Shown: piece after piece, positions 17,413 to 27,059 of the stretch
How positions within the stretch are numbered: the first letter of the stretch is position 1
Layout: the number at the start of each line of letters is the position of its first letter
DNA from: Mycobacterium sp. KBS0706
GTDB taxonomy: Bacteria; Pseudomonadota; Alphaproteobacteria; DSM-16000; Inquilinaceae
Length of the DNA stretch: 64,000 nucleotides
Assembly (NCBI RefSeq): GCF_005938675.2
Contig: NZ_VCCH02000026.1
Coordinates: 27,723 to 91,722 of the forward strand
Direction: 5' to 3'
Notes under the pieces: generated by a model
Seen by the model: the letters and a program-made list of their open reading frames with translations, nothing else
Databases searched by the model: none
What the model was told of the DNA's origin: nothing
Translations under genes and position numbers: made by a program

Positions 17413-19119
17413 ATGCCAACCAGCGCCGACAGCTCTCGCCTCGCCCAGGGACTCAGCATCTTGAGTGGGATCGCCTGCGGTCCCGTCATCGCCATGGACG
17501 AAGGGCTGAGCTTCTGGGGTGGGGTCGACGCCGCCACCGGCATGGTGATCGACGTGCATCATCCCCGGCATGGTGTCCCGCTGGCCGGGGCTGTCGTTCT
17601 CATGCCCACCAGCCGCGGCTCCTGCTCGGGGTCGGGCGTGCTGCTCGAGCTGGCGATGGCCGGTCGGGCGCCGGCGGCACTGATCTTCTGCGAGCCGGAG
17701 GACACGCTGACCCTGGGCGCGATCGTCGCCGCGGAGATGTTCGGGCGGTTGATCCCGGTGCTGCGCCTGCCGGCCGCGGCCTTCGCGGCCGTGGCGGCCG
17801 CCGGGACGGCGTCGATCACGCCGGAGTCCGTGGAGATCGATGGGCTGCGGATCCCGGTCGCGCCGCCGCTCGCCGATGCGCTGGCGCTGGACGCGTGCGA
17901 CCGCGCCATGCTCGACGGCGCGGACGGCCCCGCTTTGCAGCAGGCCATGCGCATCCTCGCCGCCATGGCGCGGCAGCAGGGGGCGACGGCGCTCACCGAC
18001 GTGACGCGCGCCCATATCGACGGCTGCATCTATGCCGGTCCCGCGAACCTCGTCTTCGCCGAGGCGATGGAAGGGCTCGGCGCGCGGGTCCGCGTCCCGA
18101 CCACGATGAACGCCATCTCGGTCGACCGGCAGAACTGGCAGGCCCAGGGCGTGTCGCCGGACTTCGGCGGGCCGGCGGCGCGGCTCGCCGACAGCTATGT
18201 CCGGATGGGGTGCCGGCCGACCTTCACCTGCGCCCCCTACCTTCTGGACGACGCGCCGGCTTCGGGCGAGCCGATCGGCTGGTCGGAATCGAATGCCGTG
18301 ATCTTCGCCAACTCCGTGCTCGGCGCGCGGACGGCGAAGCATCCCGACTTCCTGGACCTCTGCATCGCGCTCACCGGCCGAGCGCCTCTCGCCGGCGCCT
18401 TCCTGGACGAGCACCGGCGGGCGAAGCGCATCGTCGATATCGAGCTTCCCGACGGCGCCGGGCCGGAGGCCTGGCCGCTGATCGGTTATCTCGCCGGCCA
18501 CGCCGCGCCCGACCGAGTACCGCTGCTGCGCGGGCTGGCCGGGGCAATGCCGACCCAGGACGACCTGAAGGCCCTCTGCGCCGCCTTCGGGACGACCTCG
18601 GCGGCGCCGATGCTGCATGTCGAGGGCATCACGCCGGAGGCAGCCATGGTCGACACCGGCGCCGATCGCGTCGTCATCTCCCGCGCGCAGCTGGCCGAGG
18701 GCTGGGCCAGGCTGAACGACGGGCCGGAGGTGATGGACCTCATCGCGATCGGCAGCCCGCACGCCTCGCTCGCAGAATGCCGTACCCTCGCCGATGGGCT
18801 GGCGGGCCGTCGGCGGAAGCCGGAGGTCGCGGTGATCGTCACCGCGGGACGGCAGGTGATCGCCGCCGCCGAGGCGGACGGCACGATGGCCAAGCTCCGG
18901 GCCAGCGGCGTCGACGTGATCCCCGACCTGTGCTGGTGCTCGATCTCGCGGCCGGTGTTTCCGGCGGCGACGCAGACGGTCATCACCACGTCCGGCAAAT
19001 ACGCCCATTACGGACCGGGGCTGTCGGGCTGCGCCGTGCGCCTCGGCACCCTCGACGACTGCATCGAGGCCGCGCTCACCGGGCGTGTCCCGTCACGGCA
19101 GCCGATCTGGCTATCCTAG
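17413..19119 (+). CDS. Aconitase X (fused), probable cis-3-hydroxy-L-proline dehydratase
   Basis: A 568-residue protein fusing the small swivelling domain (about 1-140, formerly DUF126, with [19 protein letters not shown]) to the large aconitase X domain (about 150-568, formerly DUF521, with [26 protein letters not shown] and the Cys-containing [14 protein letters not shown] segment). Bacterial aconitase X enzymes include cis-3-hydroxy-L-proline dehydratases, and type I enzymes have this fused layout. The neighbour putA supports a proline or hydroxyproline role. Cysteines at the large domain are candidates for metal or Fe-S binding. Mevalonate-5-phosphate dehydratase activity, the archaeal role, is an unlikely alternative here. 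Confidence 0.8.
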   Translation: MPTSADSSRLAQGLSILSGIACGPVIAMDEGLSFWGGVDAATGMVIDVHHPRHGVPLAGAVVLMPTSRGSCSGSGVLLELAMAGRAPAALIFCEPEDTLTLGAIVAAEMFGRLIPVLRLPAAAFAAVAAAGTASITPESVEIDGLRIPVAPPLADALALDACDRAMLDGADGPALQQAMRILAAMARQQGATALTDVTRAHIDGCIYAGPANLVFAEAMEGLGARVRVPTTMNAISVDRQNWQAQGVSPDFGGPAARLADSYVRMGCRPTFTCAPYLLDDAPASGEPIGWSESNAVIFANSVLGARTAKHPDFLDLCIALTGRAPLAGAFLDEHRRAKRIVDIELPDGAGPEAWPLIGYLAGHAAPDRVPLLRGLAGAMPTQDDLKALCAAFGTTSAAPMLHVEGITPEAAMVDTGADRVVISRAQLAEGWARLNDGPEVMDLIAIGSPHASLAECRTLADGLAGRRRKPEVAVIVTAGRQVIAAAEADGTMAKLRASGVDVIPDLCWCSISRPVFPAATQTVITTSGKYAHYGPGLSGCAVRLGTLDDCIEAALTGRVPSRQPIWLS

Positions 19120-19131
19120 GCTGCCGCCGAG

Positions 19132-19166
19132 AGGTGCAACCCTCAGAAAGGTGAGGTTTCACCTTT
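19132..19166 (+). promoter_or_regulatory. Candidate PutA operator and inverted repeat upstream of putA
   Basis: TGCAAC at 19135-19140 is the complement of GTTGCA, the E. coli PutA operator core. It is followed by a perfect inverted repeat AAAGGTGA/TCACCTTT (19147-19154 and 19159-19166) with a GGTT loop, then a T-rich stretch. The repeat could be an operator or the terminator of the aconitase X gene. PutA here keeps its DNA-binding domain, so autoregulation is plausible. Confidence 0.4.
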
Positions 19167-19216
19167 TGCTCTTTTGATGGTACTACTTCCGCAGAACAAT
19201 CTCGCGGGGCAGGGCC

Positions 19217-22200
19217 ATGGCCAGCACGACATTCGGCGTGAAGATCGATGACGAGTTGCGGGCGCGGCTGAAAGCGGCGGCGGAGAAGCAAGGCCGCACC
19301 CCGCATTGGCTGGTCAAGCAGGCGATGCTGGCGATGCTCGACCGGGTCGAGCGCGGCGAGACCTTCGGCGGCCACGACGAGGCCGATGCCGGCGACCCGA
19401 GCGACAGCCCGGCGGCTGAGGAGTCCGGGCCGCAGCCCTTCCTCGACTTCGCCCAGTCGGTGCAGCCGCAGACCGTGCTGCGCGCCAAGATCACCGCCGC
19501 CTATCGCCGGCCGGAGGAGGAATGCCTGCCCTTCATCCTGGCCGGCGCCAGTCTGCCGAAGCCGGTGACCGACGGGGCGCGGGGCATCGCCCGCACGCTG
19601 GTCGAGGCGCTGCGTGCCAAGGGCGTCGGCGCCGGCGTCGAGGGGCTGATCCAGGAATTCTCGCTGTCGAGCCATGAGGGCGTGGCCCTGATGTGCCTGG
19701 CCGAGGCGCTGCTGCGCATCCCCGACCGCGCCACCCGCGACGCGCTGATCCGCGACAAGATCTCGTCCGGCGACTGGCAGTCCCATGTCGGCCAGAGCCC
19801 GTCGATGTTCGTCAACGCTGCCGCCTGGGGCCTGGTGGTGACCGGCAAGCTGGTGACCACCAACAGCGAGGCCGGCCTGTCCGCCGCGCTGACCCGACTG
19901 ATCGGACGCGGCGGCGAGCCGCTGATCCGCAAGGGCGTCGACATGGCGATGCGGATGATGGGCGAGCAGTTCGTCTCCGGCCAGACCATCTCCGAGGCGC
20001 TGGCCAACGGCCGCAAGCTGGAGGCGAGGGGCTTCCGCTACTCCTACGACATGCTCGGCGAGGCGGCCACGACCGCAGCCGACGCCGACCGCTACCTGCG
20101 CGACTACGAGCAGGCGATCCACGCCATCGGCAAGGCGGCGGAGCGGCGCGGCATCTATGAGGGGCCGGGCATCTCGATCAAGCTGTCGGCGCTGCATCCG
20201 CGCTATTCCCGCGCCCAGGCCGACCGGGTGAAGGGTGAGCTGCTGCCGCGGCTGACCGCCCTGGCGGTGCTGGCCCGCAGCTATGACATCGGCCTCAACA
20301 TCGACGCCGAGGAGGCCGACCGGCTGGAGCTGTCGCTCGACCTGCTGGAGGCGCTGTGCTTCGACCCGGCGCTGTCCGGCTGGAACGGCATCGGCTTCGT
20401 CGTCCAGGCCTATCAGAAACGCTGCCCCTTCGTGATCGACTACATCGTCGACCTGGCCCGGCGCAGCGGTCACCGGGTGATGGTGCGGCTGGTCAAGGGC
20501 GCGTACTGGGACAGCGAGATCAAGCGCGCCCAGGTCGACGGCCTTGAAGGCTTCCCGGTCTACACCCGCAAGATCTACACCGACGTCTCGTTCCTGGCCT
20601 GTGCGCGCAAGCTCTTGGCTGCACCCGACGCGGTGTTCCCGCAATTCGCCACCCACAACGCCCAGACCCTGGCCACCATCTACAAGATGGCCGGCGAGAA
20701 CTACTATCGCGGCCAGTACGAGTTCCAGTGCCTGCACGGCATGGGCGAGGGGCTGTACGAGGAGGTGGTGGGCCGCGACAAGCTGGACCGGCCGTGCCGG
20801 ATCTACGCACCGGTAGGCACCCATGAGACGCTGCTGGCCTATCTGGTCCGGCGCCTCTTGGAGAACGGCGCCAACACCTCCTTCGTCAACCGCATCGGCG
20901 ACCCGGACGTCTCGATCGACGAGCTCATCGCCGACCCGGTCGAGGCGTCGCGCAAGGTGCAGCCGCTGGGCGCCCCGCACGCCAAGATCGCCCAGCCGCG
21001 CGCCCTGTTCGGCGACAGCCGCGACAACTCCGCCGGCATCGACCTGTCGAACGAGCAGCGCCTGGCTTCGCTGTCGGCCGCGCTGCTCGGCGGCGTCGAC
21101 GCCGCGGTCCGCGCCGTGCCGATGCTGGGCGATGGCGACCGCGACGGCCCGGCCCGGGAGGTCCGCAACCCGGCCGACCGGCGCGACGTGGTCGGGCAGG
21201 TGGTCGAGGCCTCGGCCGACCAGGTCGACGAGGCGATGGCCCAGGCCGCCGCGGCCGCGCCGATCTGGCAGTCCACCCCGCCCGCCGACCGCGCCGCCTG
21301 CCTGCTGCGCGCCGCCGACCTGATGGAGGCGCGGATGCCGGCCCTGCTGGGCACCATCATCCGCGAGGCCGGCAAGACCCTGCCGAACGCGATCGGCGAG
21401 GTGCGCGAGGCGGTCGATTTCCTGCGCTACTACGCGGCCCAGGTGCGCGACCAGTTCTCCAACGACACCCACCGGCCGCTCGGCCCCATGGTCTGCATCA
21501 GCCCGTGGAACTTCCCGCTGGCGATCTTCACCGGCCAGGTGGCGGCAGCGCTGGCCGCCGGCAACGCCGTGCTGGCCAAGCCGGCCGAGGAGACGCCGCT
21601 GATCGCCGCCGCCGCCGTGCGCCTGCTGCGCGAGGCCGGGGTGCCGGCCGGCGCGGTGCAGCTGGTGCCGGGCGCAGGTCCGGTCGGGGCGCGGCTGGTG
21701 GCCGATCCCCGCACCCGCGGGGTGATGTTCACCGGCTCGACCGAGGTCGCCAAGCTCATCCAGAAGGTGCTGGCCGACCGCCTCGACCCGGAGGGCCGGC
21801 CGATCCCGCTGATCGCCGAGACCGGCGGCCAGAACGCGCTGATCGTCGACAGTTCGGCGCTGCCGGAGCAGGTGGTGGGCGACGTGTTGGCCTCGGCCTT
21901 CGACAGCGCCGGCCAGCGCTGCTCGGCGCTGCGTGTCCTGTGCATCCAGGAGGATGTGGCCGACCGGGTCCTGACCATGCTGAAGGGGGCGATGGCGGAG
22001 CTGGCGATCGGCAACCCCGACCGCCTCGCCGTCGATGTCGGCCCGGTGATCACCGACGAGGCGCGGGCGATCATCGCCAAGCACATCGAAGCGATGCAGG
22101 CCAAGGGCCGCAAGACCCAGGCCTTGCCGCTGCCGGAGGCGGCGAAGCACGGCACCTTCGTGCCGCCGACCCTGATCGAGATCGACGACATCGCCGAGCT

Positions 22201-23107
22201 GAAGCGCGAGGTATTCGGCCCGGTGCTGCATGTGCTGCGCTACCGCCGCAGCCAGCTCGACCGGCTGTTGGAGGCGATCAACGCCACCGGCTACGGCCTG
22301 ACCTTCGGCGTCCACACCCGGATCGACGAGACCATCGCCCGGGTCTCGCACCGCGCCACGGCGGGCAATATCTACGTCAACCGCAACCTGATCGGCGCCG
22401 TGGTCGGGGTGCAGCCCTTCGGCGGCCACGGCCTGTCCGGCACCGGGCCCAAGGCCGGCGGGCCGATGTACCTGTACCGGCTGCTCTCGGTCCGGCCCGA
22501 GGCCGGGCCGGTGCCGGCGGATAGCGTCGCGGACGACAAGCGCTTCCAGCCGCTGCGCGACTGGGCGGCGGCCCTGCGCAAGGCCGGCCGGACGGCGGAG
22601 GCCGACCGCGTCGCCGCCTTCGAAGCGCGCAGCCCGCTCGGCGTGACTCTCGACCTGCCCGGCCCGGTCGGCGAGAAGAACAGCTACAGCCTGGAGCCGC
22701 GCGGCACGGTGCTGTGCCTGGCCCAGACCGCGGCCGGCGCGGCGCTGCAGATCGGCGTGGCCCTGGCCACCGGCAACAAGGCGGTGCTGTCGGCCCCGTC
22801 GGAGGTCGCCGATGCGCTGCTCAAGACCGTGCCGGCGTCGCTGAAGCCCCTCCTGTCCCGCGCCGACGACTGGGCCTCGGCCGAGGCCGACGCGGTGCTG
22901 TTCGAGGGCGACAGCGACGCCCTGCACGCGGTCAACCAGGCGGTCGCGGCCCGGCCGGGCCCGCTGGTCCCGGTCCAGGGCGTCACCCGCGACGACCTCG
23001 CCGGGGCCCGTGCCTTCTATGCCCTGGAATGGCTGCTGCTGGAGCGCTCGGTCAGCAACAACACCGCCGCGGCCGGCGGCAATGCCAGCCTGATGACGAT
23101 CGGGTGA
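19217..23107 (+). CDS. putA: Trifunctional PutA: regulator, proline dehydrogenase and P5C dehydrogenase
   Basis: A 1296-residue bifunctional enzyme oxidising proline to glutamate with FAD and NAD+, peripheral to the inner membrane. Residues 1-48 are a ribbon-helix-helix domain (TTFGVKIDDELRARLKAAAE, then TPHWLVKQAML), so it should also repress put transcription. The proline dehydrogenase domain shows GISIKLSALHPRYSRAQ and LVKGAYWDSEIKRAQ. The aldehyde dehydrogenase domain shows the glutamate motif LIAETGGQNALIVDSS and the nucleophile GQRCSAL (Cys902). The last 230 residues are the usual C-terminal lid domain ending GGNASLMTIG. A degraded copy of its 3' end lies about 4.2 kb downstream. Confidence 0.95.
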   Translation: MASTTFGVKIDDELRARLKAAAEKQGRTPHWLVKQAMLAMLDRVERGETFGGHDEADAGDPSDSPAAEESGPQPFLDFAQSVQPQTVLRAKITAAYRRPEEECLPFILAGASLPKPVTDGARGIARTLVEALRAKGVGAGVEGLIQEFSLSSHEGVALMCLAEALLRIPDRATRDALIRDKISSGDWQSHVGQSPSMFVNAAAWGLVVTGKLVTTNSEAGLSAALTRLIGRGGEPLIRKGVDMAMRMMGEQFVSGQTISEALANGRKLEARGFRYSYDMLGEAATTAADADRYLRDYEQAIHAIGKAAERRGIYEGPGISIKLSALHPRYSRAQADRVKGELLPRLTALAVLARSYDIGLNIDAEEADRLELSLDLLEALCFDPALSGWNGIGFVVQAYQKRCPFVIDYIVDLARRSGHRVMVRLVKGAYWDSEIKRAQVDGLEGFPVYTRKIYTDVSFLACARKLLAAPDAVFPQFATHNAQTLATIYKMAGENYYRGQYEFQCLHGMGEGLYEEVVGRDKLDRPCRIYAPVGTHETLLAYLVRRLLENGANTSFVNRIGDPDVSIDELIADPVEASRKVQPLGAPHAKIAQPRALFGDSRDNSAGIDLSNEQRLASLSAALLGGVDAAVRAVPMLGDGDRDGPAREVRNPADRRDVVGQVVEASADQVDEAMAQAAAAAPIWQSTPPADRAACLLRAADLMEARMPALLGTIIREAGKTLPNAIGEVREAVDFLRYYAAQVRDQFSNDTHRPLGPMVCISPWNFPLAIFTGQVAAALAAGNAVLAKPAEETPLIAAAAVRLLREAGVPAGAVQLVPGAGPVGARLVADPRTRGVMFTGSTEVAKLIQKVLADRLDPEGRPIPLIAETGGQNALIVDSSALPEQVVGDVLASAFDSAGQRCSALRVLCIQEDVADRVLTMLKGAMAELAIGNPDRLAVDVGPVITDEARAIIAKHIEAMQAKGRKTQALPLPEAAKHGTFVPPTLIEIDDIAELKREVFGPVLHVLRYRRSQLDRLLEAINATGYGLTFGVHTRIDETIARVSHRATAGNIYVNRNLIGAVVGVQPFGGHGLSGTGPKAGGPMYLYRLLSVRPEAGPVPADSVADDKRFQPLRDWAAALRKAGRTAEADRVAAFEARSPLGVTLDLPGPVGEKNSYSLEPRGTVLCLAQTAAGAALQIGVALATGNKAVLSAPSEVADALLKTVPASLKPLLSRADDWASAEADAVLFEGDSDALHAVNQAVAARPGPLVPVQGVTRDDLAGARAFYALEWLLLERSVSNNTAAAGGNASLMTIG

Positions 23108-23124
23108 CGCTCTGGATGGCCATC

Positions 23125-23160
23125 CACGGTGCGGGGAGCGCTTCCGCACCCCGCACCGTG
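23125..23160 (+). terminator. Strong hairpin just after putA
   Basis: Perfect 12-base arms CACGGTGCGGGG (23125-23136) and CCCCGCACCGTG (23149-23160) with a 12-base loop begin 18 bp after the putA stop. No T run follows, so it may stabilise the 3' end or act as a Rho-assisted stop rather than an intrinsic terminator. Confidence 0.5.
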
Positions 23161-23409
23161 AGACCGGCAGCCTTCCCACTCCAGCAATTCCGAACCGGAG
23201 TTGTGCAGATTGACATAATTTAAGCAAAGTTGTTTTCTAATATTACTAAGTAAATCTGCAGACTAAAGGAAGATATCCGTATCCTGTGGATTCTCTCGGC
23301 AGAAAAGAGAGAATTCCTGAAATCTGACACTGCGGCCGTCCTTTGCTGTGATTGTGCGGTTGGTTTCGTTGCTGACGACGTTCTCTGCCGGGAATGCGAG
23401 GCGACGGTC
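23161..23409. other. Gene-free AT-rich gap before the BTAD regulator
   Basis: The gap between the putA hairpin and the BTAD gene turns AT-rich from about 23205 to 23300 (AATTTAAGC, TTTTCTAATATTACTAAG). It probably holds the regulator's promoter, but I cannot assign a convincing -35/-10 pair. No small gene is supported. Confidence 0.5.
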
Positions 23410-25410
23410 ATGAATATGCTGGCGAGCGGTTTTGCGCTGAAGCTTTTCGGGAATCCGCGACTGGTCGGGCCTGACGGGTCCGATTGCACGCCGCGGTTGA
23501 AGAAGGCGTTCTGCCTTCTGGCCTATCTTGCCCTGCAGCCCAACGGCCAGGCTCGGCGCGAGCGCCTGATCGGGCTGTTCTGGGCCGATCGCGGCCAGGC
23601 GCAGGCCCAGGGGTCGCTGCGTCATGCCTTGCTCGAGCTGCGGCAGAGTCTCGACGATCAGGCCGACGATTTGCTCATCGCCGACCGCCTGTCGGTGCGG
23701 CTCGACACCCGGGCCTTGGCCGTGGACGCCCTGGGCATCGACCGCCTCCTGGCGGCCGGGACCGTGGAGTCGATCCTGCAGGCCAGCGCCGGCTGGACGG
23801 GCGAGCTGCTCGACGGCGTCGCATCGCCCGGCACGGCCTTCGACCACTGGCTGGAAGCCGAGCGCGCATCCCGCCAGGCCGCCATTCTCCATGCGCTGGA
23901 GGACGCCGTCACGGCGGCGGAGCGGTCCGGACGGGACCATGATATCGAGGCGCTCGCCCAGGCGCTGCTCCGGGTCGACCCGGCGCATGAGCGCGGGCAC
24001 TGCATCCTGATCGATCTGCATGCGCGCAAGGGAGCCATCGGGGCCGCTCTCCGCCAGTTCGATCAATGCCGCCGGGCACTGGCCCATGCGCTCGACATCG
24101 AACCCTCCGCCGAGCTGCGTTCGCATGTCGACGCTCTCCGTCGTCAGCAGCCGTCGCCCGCGGGCTCGACCATACGGGTCATCCCGCACCGCACGCCGGT
24201 GGTGGCGGTGTTCGTTCAGCCCGCCATCGGGCCGCCCGAGCTGGTCCGCGACCTGTCGCAGCTGCTTGAAGACGAGCTCGTCACCGCGCTGTCCCGATAC
24301 CGGACCTTTTCGACCCGCCTGATCGCCTCGCCCGAGCAAGCGGCCGAGGCCGGCCCCTATCTGCTGCGGATCGGCCTGCGGCACGACGGAACCGCTTGGC
24401 GGTACGGCCTGCGGCTGTGCGACACGGCGACGAACCAGCAGCATCTGGTCGAGGTGCTCGCCTTTCCTGCGGTCCCGGACCTCGCCGCGGTGCTGCCCGG
24501 CCTGGCGAGTTTCGCGTATCGGGTCGACTATGTCGCCCGGACGGCACGCATCCCGCAGCTCGGCGAGACCGCCGAAGCGTATGACCTCTGGCTCGCCGGC
24601 GACCGGATGGTGGAGACCTTCAGCAGCGAGGCGTTCGACGCGGCCATACCGTTGCTGAACCGCGCCGCATCGGCGGATCCTGGCTTTGCCCGCCCGCTGT
24701 CCGGCCTGGCCTCGATCGAGCTCTCGCGGCAGCAGCTCGTGCCCGGCTCACGATGCGACCCGGAGACCTTCGCGCACGCCACCCGGCTCGCCCGGGACGC
24801 CATCGCCATCGATCCATGGGACAGCCATGGCCACATCATCGCTGCCTGGGCCTATCTGCGCCAGCGCATGCCGGAGCAGGCGCGACGCCATTTCGAGCAG
24901 GGACGGGCGCTGAACCCCGACGACCCGATGACGCTGATCGCCTGTGCCGAAGGGCTGGCGCATCTCGGCTCGATCGACGACGCGATCCGATGCGGCGAGC
25001 GCGCCCTCGAGATTCACCCGGCCCCGCCGCCCTATTTCTACTGGTATCTGGCCGTCGCCTGCACCCATGCGGGGGCCTATGAGCGCGCACTAACACTGTC
25101 CCGGCTCGGCCCGGACACGGTTCCCGAGCTGGTCGCCTGGCGGGCGGTGGCCCTGGCGTCCTCGGGGCGCGCCGTGGAGGCCAGGGCGACCGGCGAGGAG
25201 TTCTTCCGGCGCCTCGGCCGGAGCTGGGGAGGGGAGGAGCCGTTCGCACGCGACCGCGCCCTCCGCTGGCTCGACGAGGTCGTGCTCATCCCCGACGAAG
25301 CCAGGCGATGGCAGTTCGTCGACGCCGTCGCGCGGATCACCTCGTCCCGAGACGGATCGGTCGCTCACCGGCATCCGCAGAGGACGATGAACCCGATTCT
25401 CCTGAGGTAG
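23410..25410 (+). CDS. BTAD/SARP-like transcriptional regulator with TPR C-terminus
   Basis: A 666-residue protein. Residues about 8-100 are an OmpR-like winged helix (LKLFGNPRLVGPDG, then LKKAFCLLAYLAL and LIGLFWADR-QAQGSLRHALLELRQ). Residues about 105-240 are the bacterial transcriptional activator domain (HERGHCILIDLHARKGAIGAALRQFDQCRRAL). The remainder contains a middle region of unknown fold and TPR-like repeats from about 395 (AYDLWLAGDRMVETFSSEAF) to about 590. The SARP/DnrI-like layout suggests a cytoplasmic regulator with protein-interaction repeats. ATG 23410 has GAGG 8 bases upstream. Its 3' end overlaps a convergent gene by 46 bp. Targets are unknown; the adjacent cyclase is a candidate partner. 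Confidence 0.8.
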   Translation: MNMLASGFALKLFGNPRLVGPDGSDCTPRLKKAFCLLAYLALQPNGQARRERLIGLFWADRGQAQAQGSLRHALLELRQSLDDQADDLLIADRLSVRLDTRALAVDALGIDRLLAAGTVESILQASAGWTGELLDGVASPGTAFDHWLEAERASRQAAILHALEDAVTAAERSGRDHDIEALAQALLRVDPAHERGHCILIDLHARKGAIGAALRQFDQCRRALAHALDIEPSAELRSHVDALRRQQPSPAGSTIRVIPHRTPVVAVFVQPAIGPPELVRDLSQLLEDELVTALSRYRTFSTRLIASPEQAAEAGPYLLRIGLRHDGTAWRYGLRLCDTATNQQHLVEVLAFPAVPDLAAVLPGLASFAYRVDYVARTARIPQLGETAEAYDLWLAGDRMVETFSSEAFDAAIPLLNRAASADPGFARPLSGLASIELSRQQLVPGSRCDPETFAHATRLARDAIAIDPWDSHGHIIAAWAYLRQRMPEQARRHFEQGRALNPDDPMTLIACAEGLAHLGSIDDAIRCGERALEIHPAPPPYFYWYLAVACTHAGAYERALTLSRLGPDTVPELVAWRAVALASSGRAVEARATGEEFFRRLGRSWGGEEPFARDRALRWLDEVVLIPDEARRWQFVDAVARITSSRDGSVAHRHPQRTMNPILLR

Positions 25411-25709
25411 TCATCCTTCTCCTGCTGGTCCTTGAAGATGGTCTGAACCTGCGGGATGACGATGTTGACCACCTCATTGGTATCGACGACCACGTTGATG
25501 CCCCTGCCTGCGACAGCCCTGGGATCGAGCCCGTTGAGGAGATTGGACTGGTGCAGGATGGATTTCGCGTTGACGATGAAGTTGGCCAGATCGGCCGGGT
25601 TCGTCGCGGCCTTGAAGACCTCCCCGCCGACGGCGAGCAACTGGTCCCGGTTGCCCAGGTCGATCACGGAAAAATCGTTCGGGGTGGCAATTGGATCGAA
25701 GCGCGGCAT
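25365..25709 (-). CDS. Hypothetical protein, 114 residues
   Basis: I do not recognise this family. The protein has no signal peptide or membrane segment. Visible segments are MPRFDPIATPNDFSVIDLGN, then an alpha-helical middle (DLANFIVNAKSILHQSNLLNGLDP) and a hydrophobic strand-like region with VDTNEVVNIVIPQVQTI. It ends in a Cys-rich tip (IVLCGCR). The start at 25709 is preceded by GGGGGAA. Its last 46 bp overlap the convergent BTAD gene, and it lies downstream of the cyclase on the same strand, so it could be the cyclase's partner or effector. A spurious frame cannot be excluded, but composition looks protein-like. Confidence 0.5.
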   Translation of the reverse strand: MPRFDPIATPNDFSVIDLGNRDQLLAVGGEVFKAATNPADLANFIVNAKSILHQSNLLNGLDPRAVAGRGINVVVDTNEVVNIVIPQVQTIFKDQQEKDDYLRRIGFIVLCGCR

Positions 25710-25834
25710 GGTTCATTCCCCCTGGCGCGTCAAATGAGATGACCGTGCGGCCGATGGCCGGAGATGGAAAGCCCTCCATTGGGATGCGCAGGCATCCGGA
25801 AGGCGATGGGAGGCGGAGCGGCGCGTCGAGCTGA

Positions 25835-26452
25835 TCAGCCCCCCAACGCACTGCGGGCGATCCGGTAGACGCCGATCGGTTCGGCCATGTTCCTGAGCAG
25901 GCATTGTCCGAGGGCCTCGAAGCCGATCCCGGTCGTGTCGGCGACCTCGGCGATCACGGTCTCGGACAGGTAGACGTCCCCGGGCTCGGCCAGCGCCTGG
26001 AGGCGGGCGGCGACGTTCAGGGGATGCCCGAACAACTCGCCATCGACGGCGATGCTGTCGCCGGTGCTGACGCCCATGTGCAGGCGAAGGCTGCGGTCGG
26101 TGCCGGCTCCAGCCTGCTCGGCGTTCACGCCGCGTTGCAGCGCGACGGCGCAGTTCACGGCGTCCGCCGGGCGCGGGAACGCGATCAGCGCGCCGTCACC
26201 GGCGGAGCTCACCAGCCGGCCCCGATGGGCGAGGATGGTCGGCAACATGAAACGTCGCCGCAGTGCCCGCAGATCGAGCGCCGTGGACAGGGCGTCGAGC
26301 TCGACGAGCCGGCTGAACCCCACGACATCCGCGACCAGGATGGTGAGGCGTCGGCGTTCGATTCTGGGTGCGTGGCCCAACGCGTGCCGATGGCTGTATG
26401 TCGCGGCGTCCGGTCGGGTCGGAGACCTGCTGATCATTCTGGTCGTGTACAA
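25835..26452 (-). CDS. Class III adenylate/guanylate cyclase catalytic domain protein
   Basis: A 205-residue, single-domain nucleotide cyclase. The first metal-binding Asp is in LVADVVGFSRLVE and the second in SAGDGALIAFPRP. The HMGVSTGDSIAVDGELFGHPLNVAARLQ block carries the transition-state Asn and Arg, so the site looks active. There is no membrane or sensor domain, only about 35 N-terminal residues. The TTG at 26452 is preferred because GGGAGG lies 5 bases upstream; an ATG at 26437 is the alternative. Class III cyclases beside BTAD/TPR regulators are common. Product (cAMP or cGMP) is not decided by what I can read here. Confidence 0.8.
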   Translation of the reverse strand: MYTTRMISRSPTRPDAATYSHRHALGHAPRIERRRLTILVADVVGFSRLVELDALSTALDLRALRRRFMLPTILAHRGRLVSSAGDGALIAFPRPADAVNCAVALQRGVNAEQAGAGTDRSLRLHMGVSTGDSIAVDGELFGHPLNVAARLQALAEPGDVYLSETVIAEVADTTGIGFEALGQCLLRNMAEPIGVYRIARSALGG

Positions 26453-26630
26453 GAGAACCTCCCTGTCTTTCCCTTGTCCTGGGGTGTTGACAGGAGTGTC
26501 TCCGGAACAGCGGCACGCTCCGTGTACCGACCGGTCGCCCAGCGTGAAAACTGCGTGAGCCGAGCGGGCGAGGCGCCGATCGCCCCGCCCGCAACAGGCC
26601 GTCCCGCCCTGTCGCAATCCGATTACGGCG

Positions 26631-27059
26631 TCATTCCGCCGGCATCGGCGGCAGAGCGGTGTCGCGAGCGGCTGTGGTCTCGGCGGACCTCGATCGCCGT
26701 GCCGGGACGAGCCGTTCGAAAGCCGTCAGGCCGGCCTGCAGGATGCGTTCGAGATGGGTCGCCAGCCTCGGCCAGAAGCGGCGGTCGAAGTGCGAGGCGA
26801 AGTCGCGGTTGACCCGCACGACGCGCCAATACGTCTCCTCCCAGTCGTGATACGCCTCGGTCAGCTCGCGGCTCTGCTGGTACGAGATGCGAAGCAGGGC
26901 GCAGTCGCAGTTCGCTTCGATCCGGGCGCTGCCGCCCAGCGGGTCGAACAGCACCCGGTGGCCGCTGGGCTTGTGGCGCAGCAGCCCGCGGCGGAGATCG
27001 AATTCGGTCGGGGAGGTGCGCAGCGCGACGATCATCGGGCTCACATCGAGATATGCCAT
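26631..27059 (-). CDS. Hypothetical protein, 142 residues
   Basis: I do not recognise the family. The start at 27059 is well supported by AGGAGG six bases upstream. The protein is soluble: an N-terminal beta-rich part (MIVALRTSPTEFDLRRG, then HRVLFDPLGGSARIEANCDCAL) and a helical C-terminal part rich in Trp, Phe and Arg (WEETYWRVVRVNRDFASHFDRRFWPRL), ending in a polar tail. It sits 178 bp upstream of the cyclase on the same strand and may share its transcript. Confidence 0.55.
   Translation of the reverse strand: MAYLDVSPMIVALRTSPTEFDLRRGLLRHKPSGHRVLFDPLGGSARIEANCDCALLRISYQQSRELTEAYHDWEETYWRVVRVNRDFASHFDRRFWPRLATHLERILQAGLTAFERLVPARRSRSAETTAARDTALPPMPAE

Noticed and set aside
19076..23227. 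Very long minus-strand open frame (1383 codons) opposite putA
   Set aside because: It is a GC-bias shadow. The plus strand encodes PutA with all motifs; the antisense product is low-complexity Arg/Gly/His-rich with no domain.
25308..25742. Plus-strand open frame over the 114-residue hypothetical gene
   Set aside because: No ribosome binding site and biased composition; the minus-strand frame reads more like a protein.
23410..27059. R-body or toxin locus suggested by orphan small proteins beside a BTAD regulator
   Set aside because: Neither small protein resembles Reb proteins or known toxin families.
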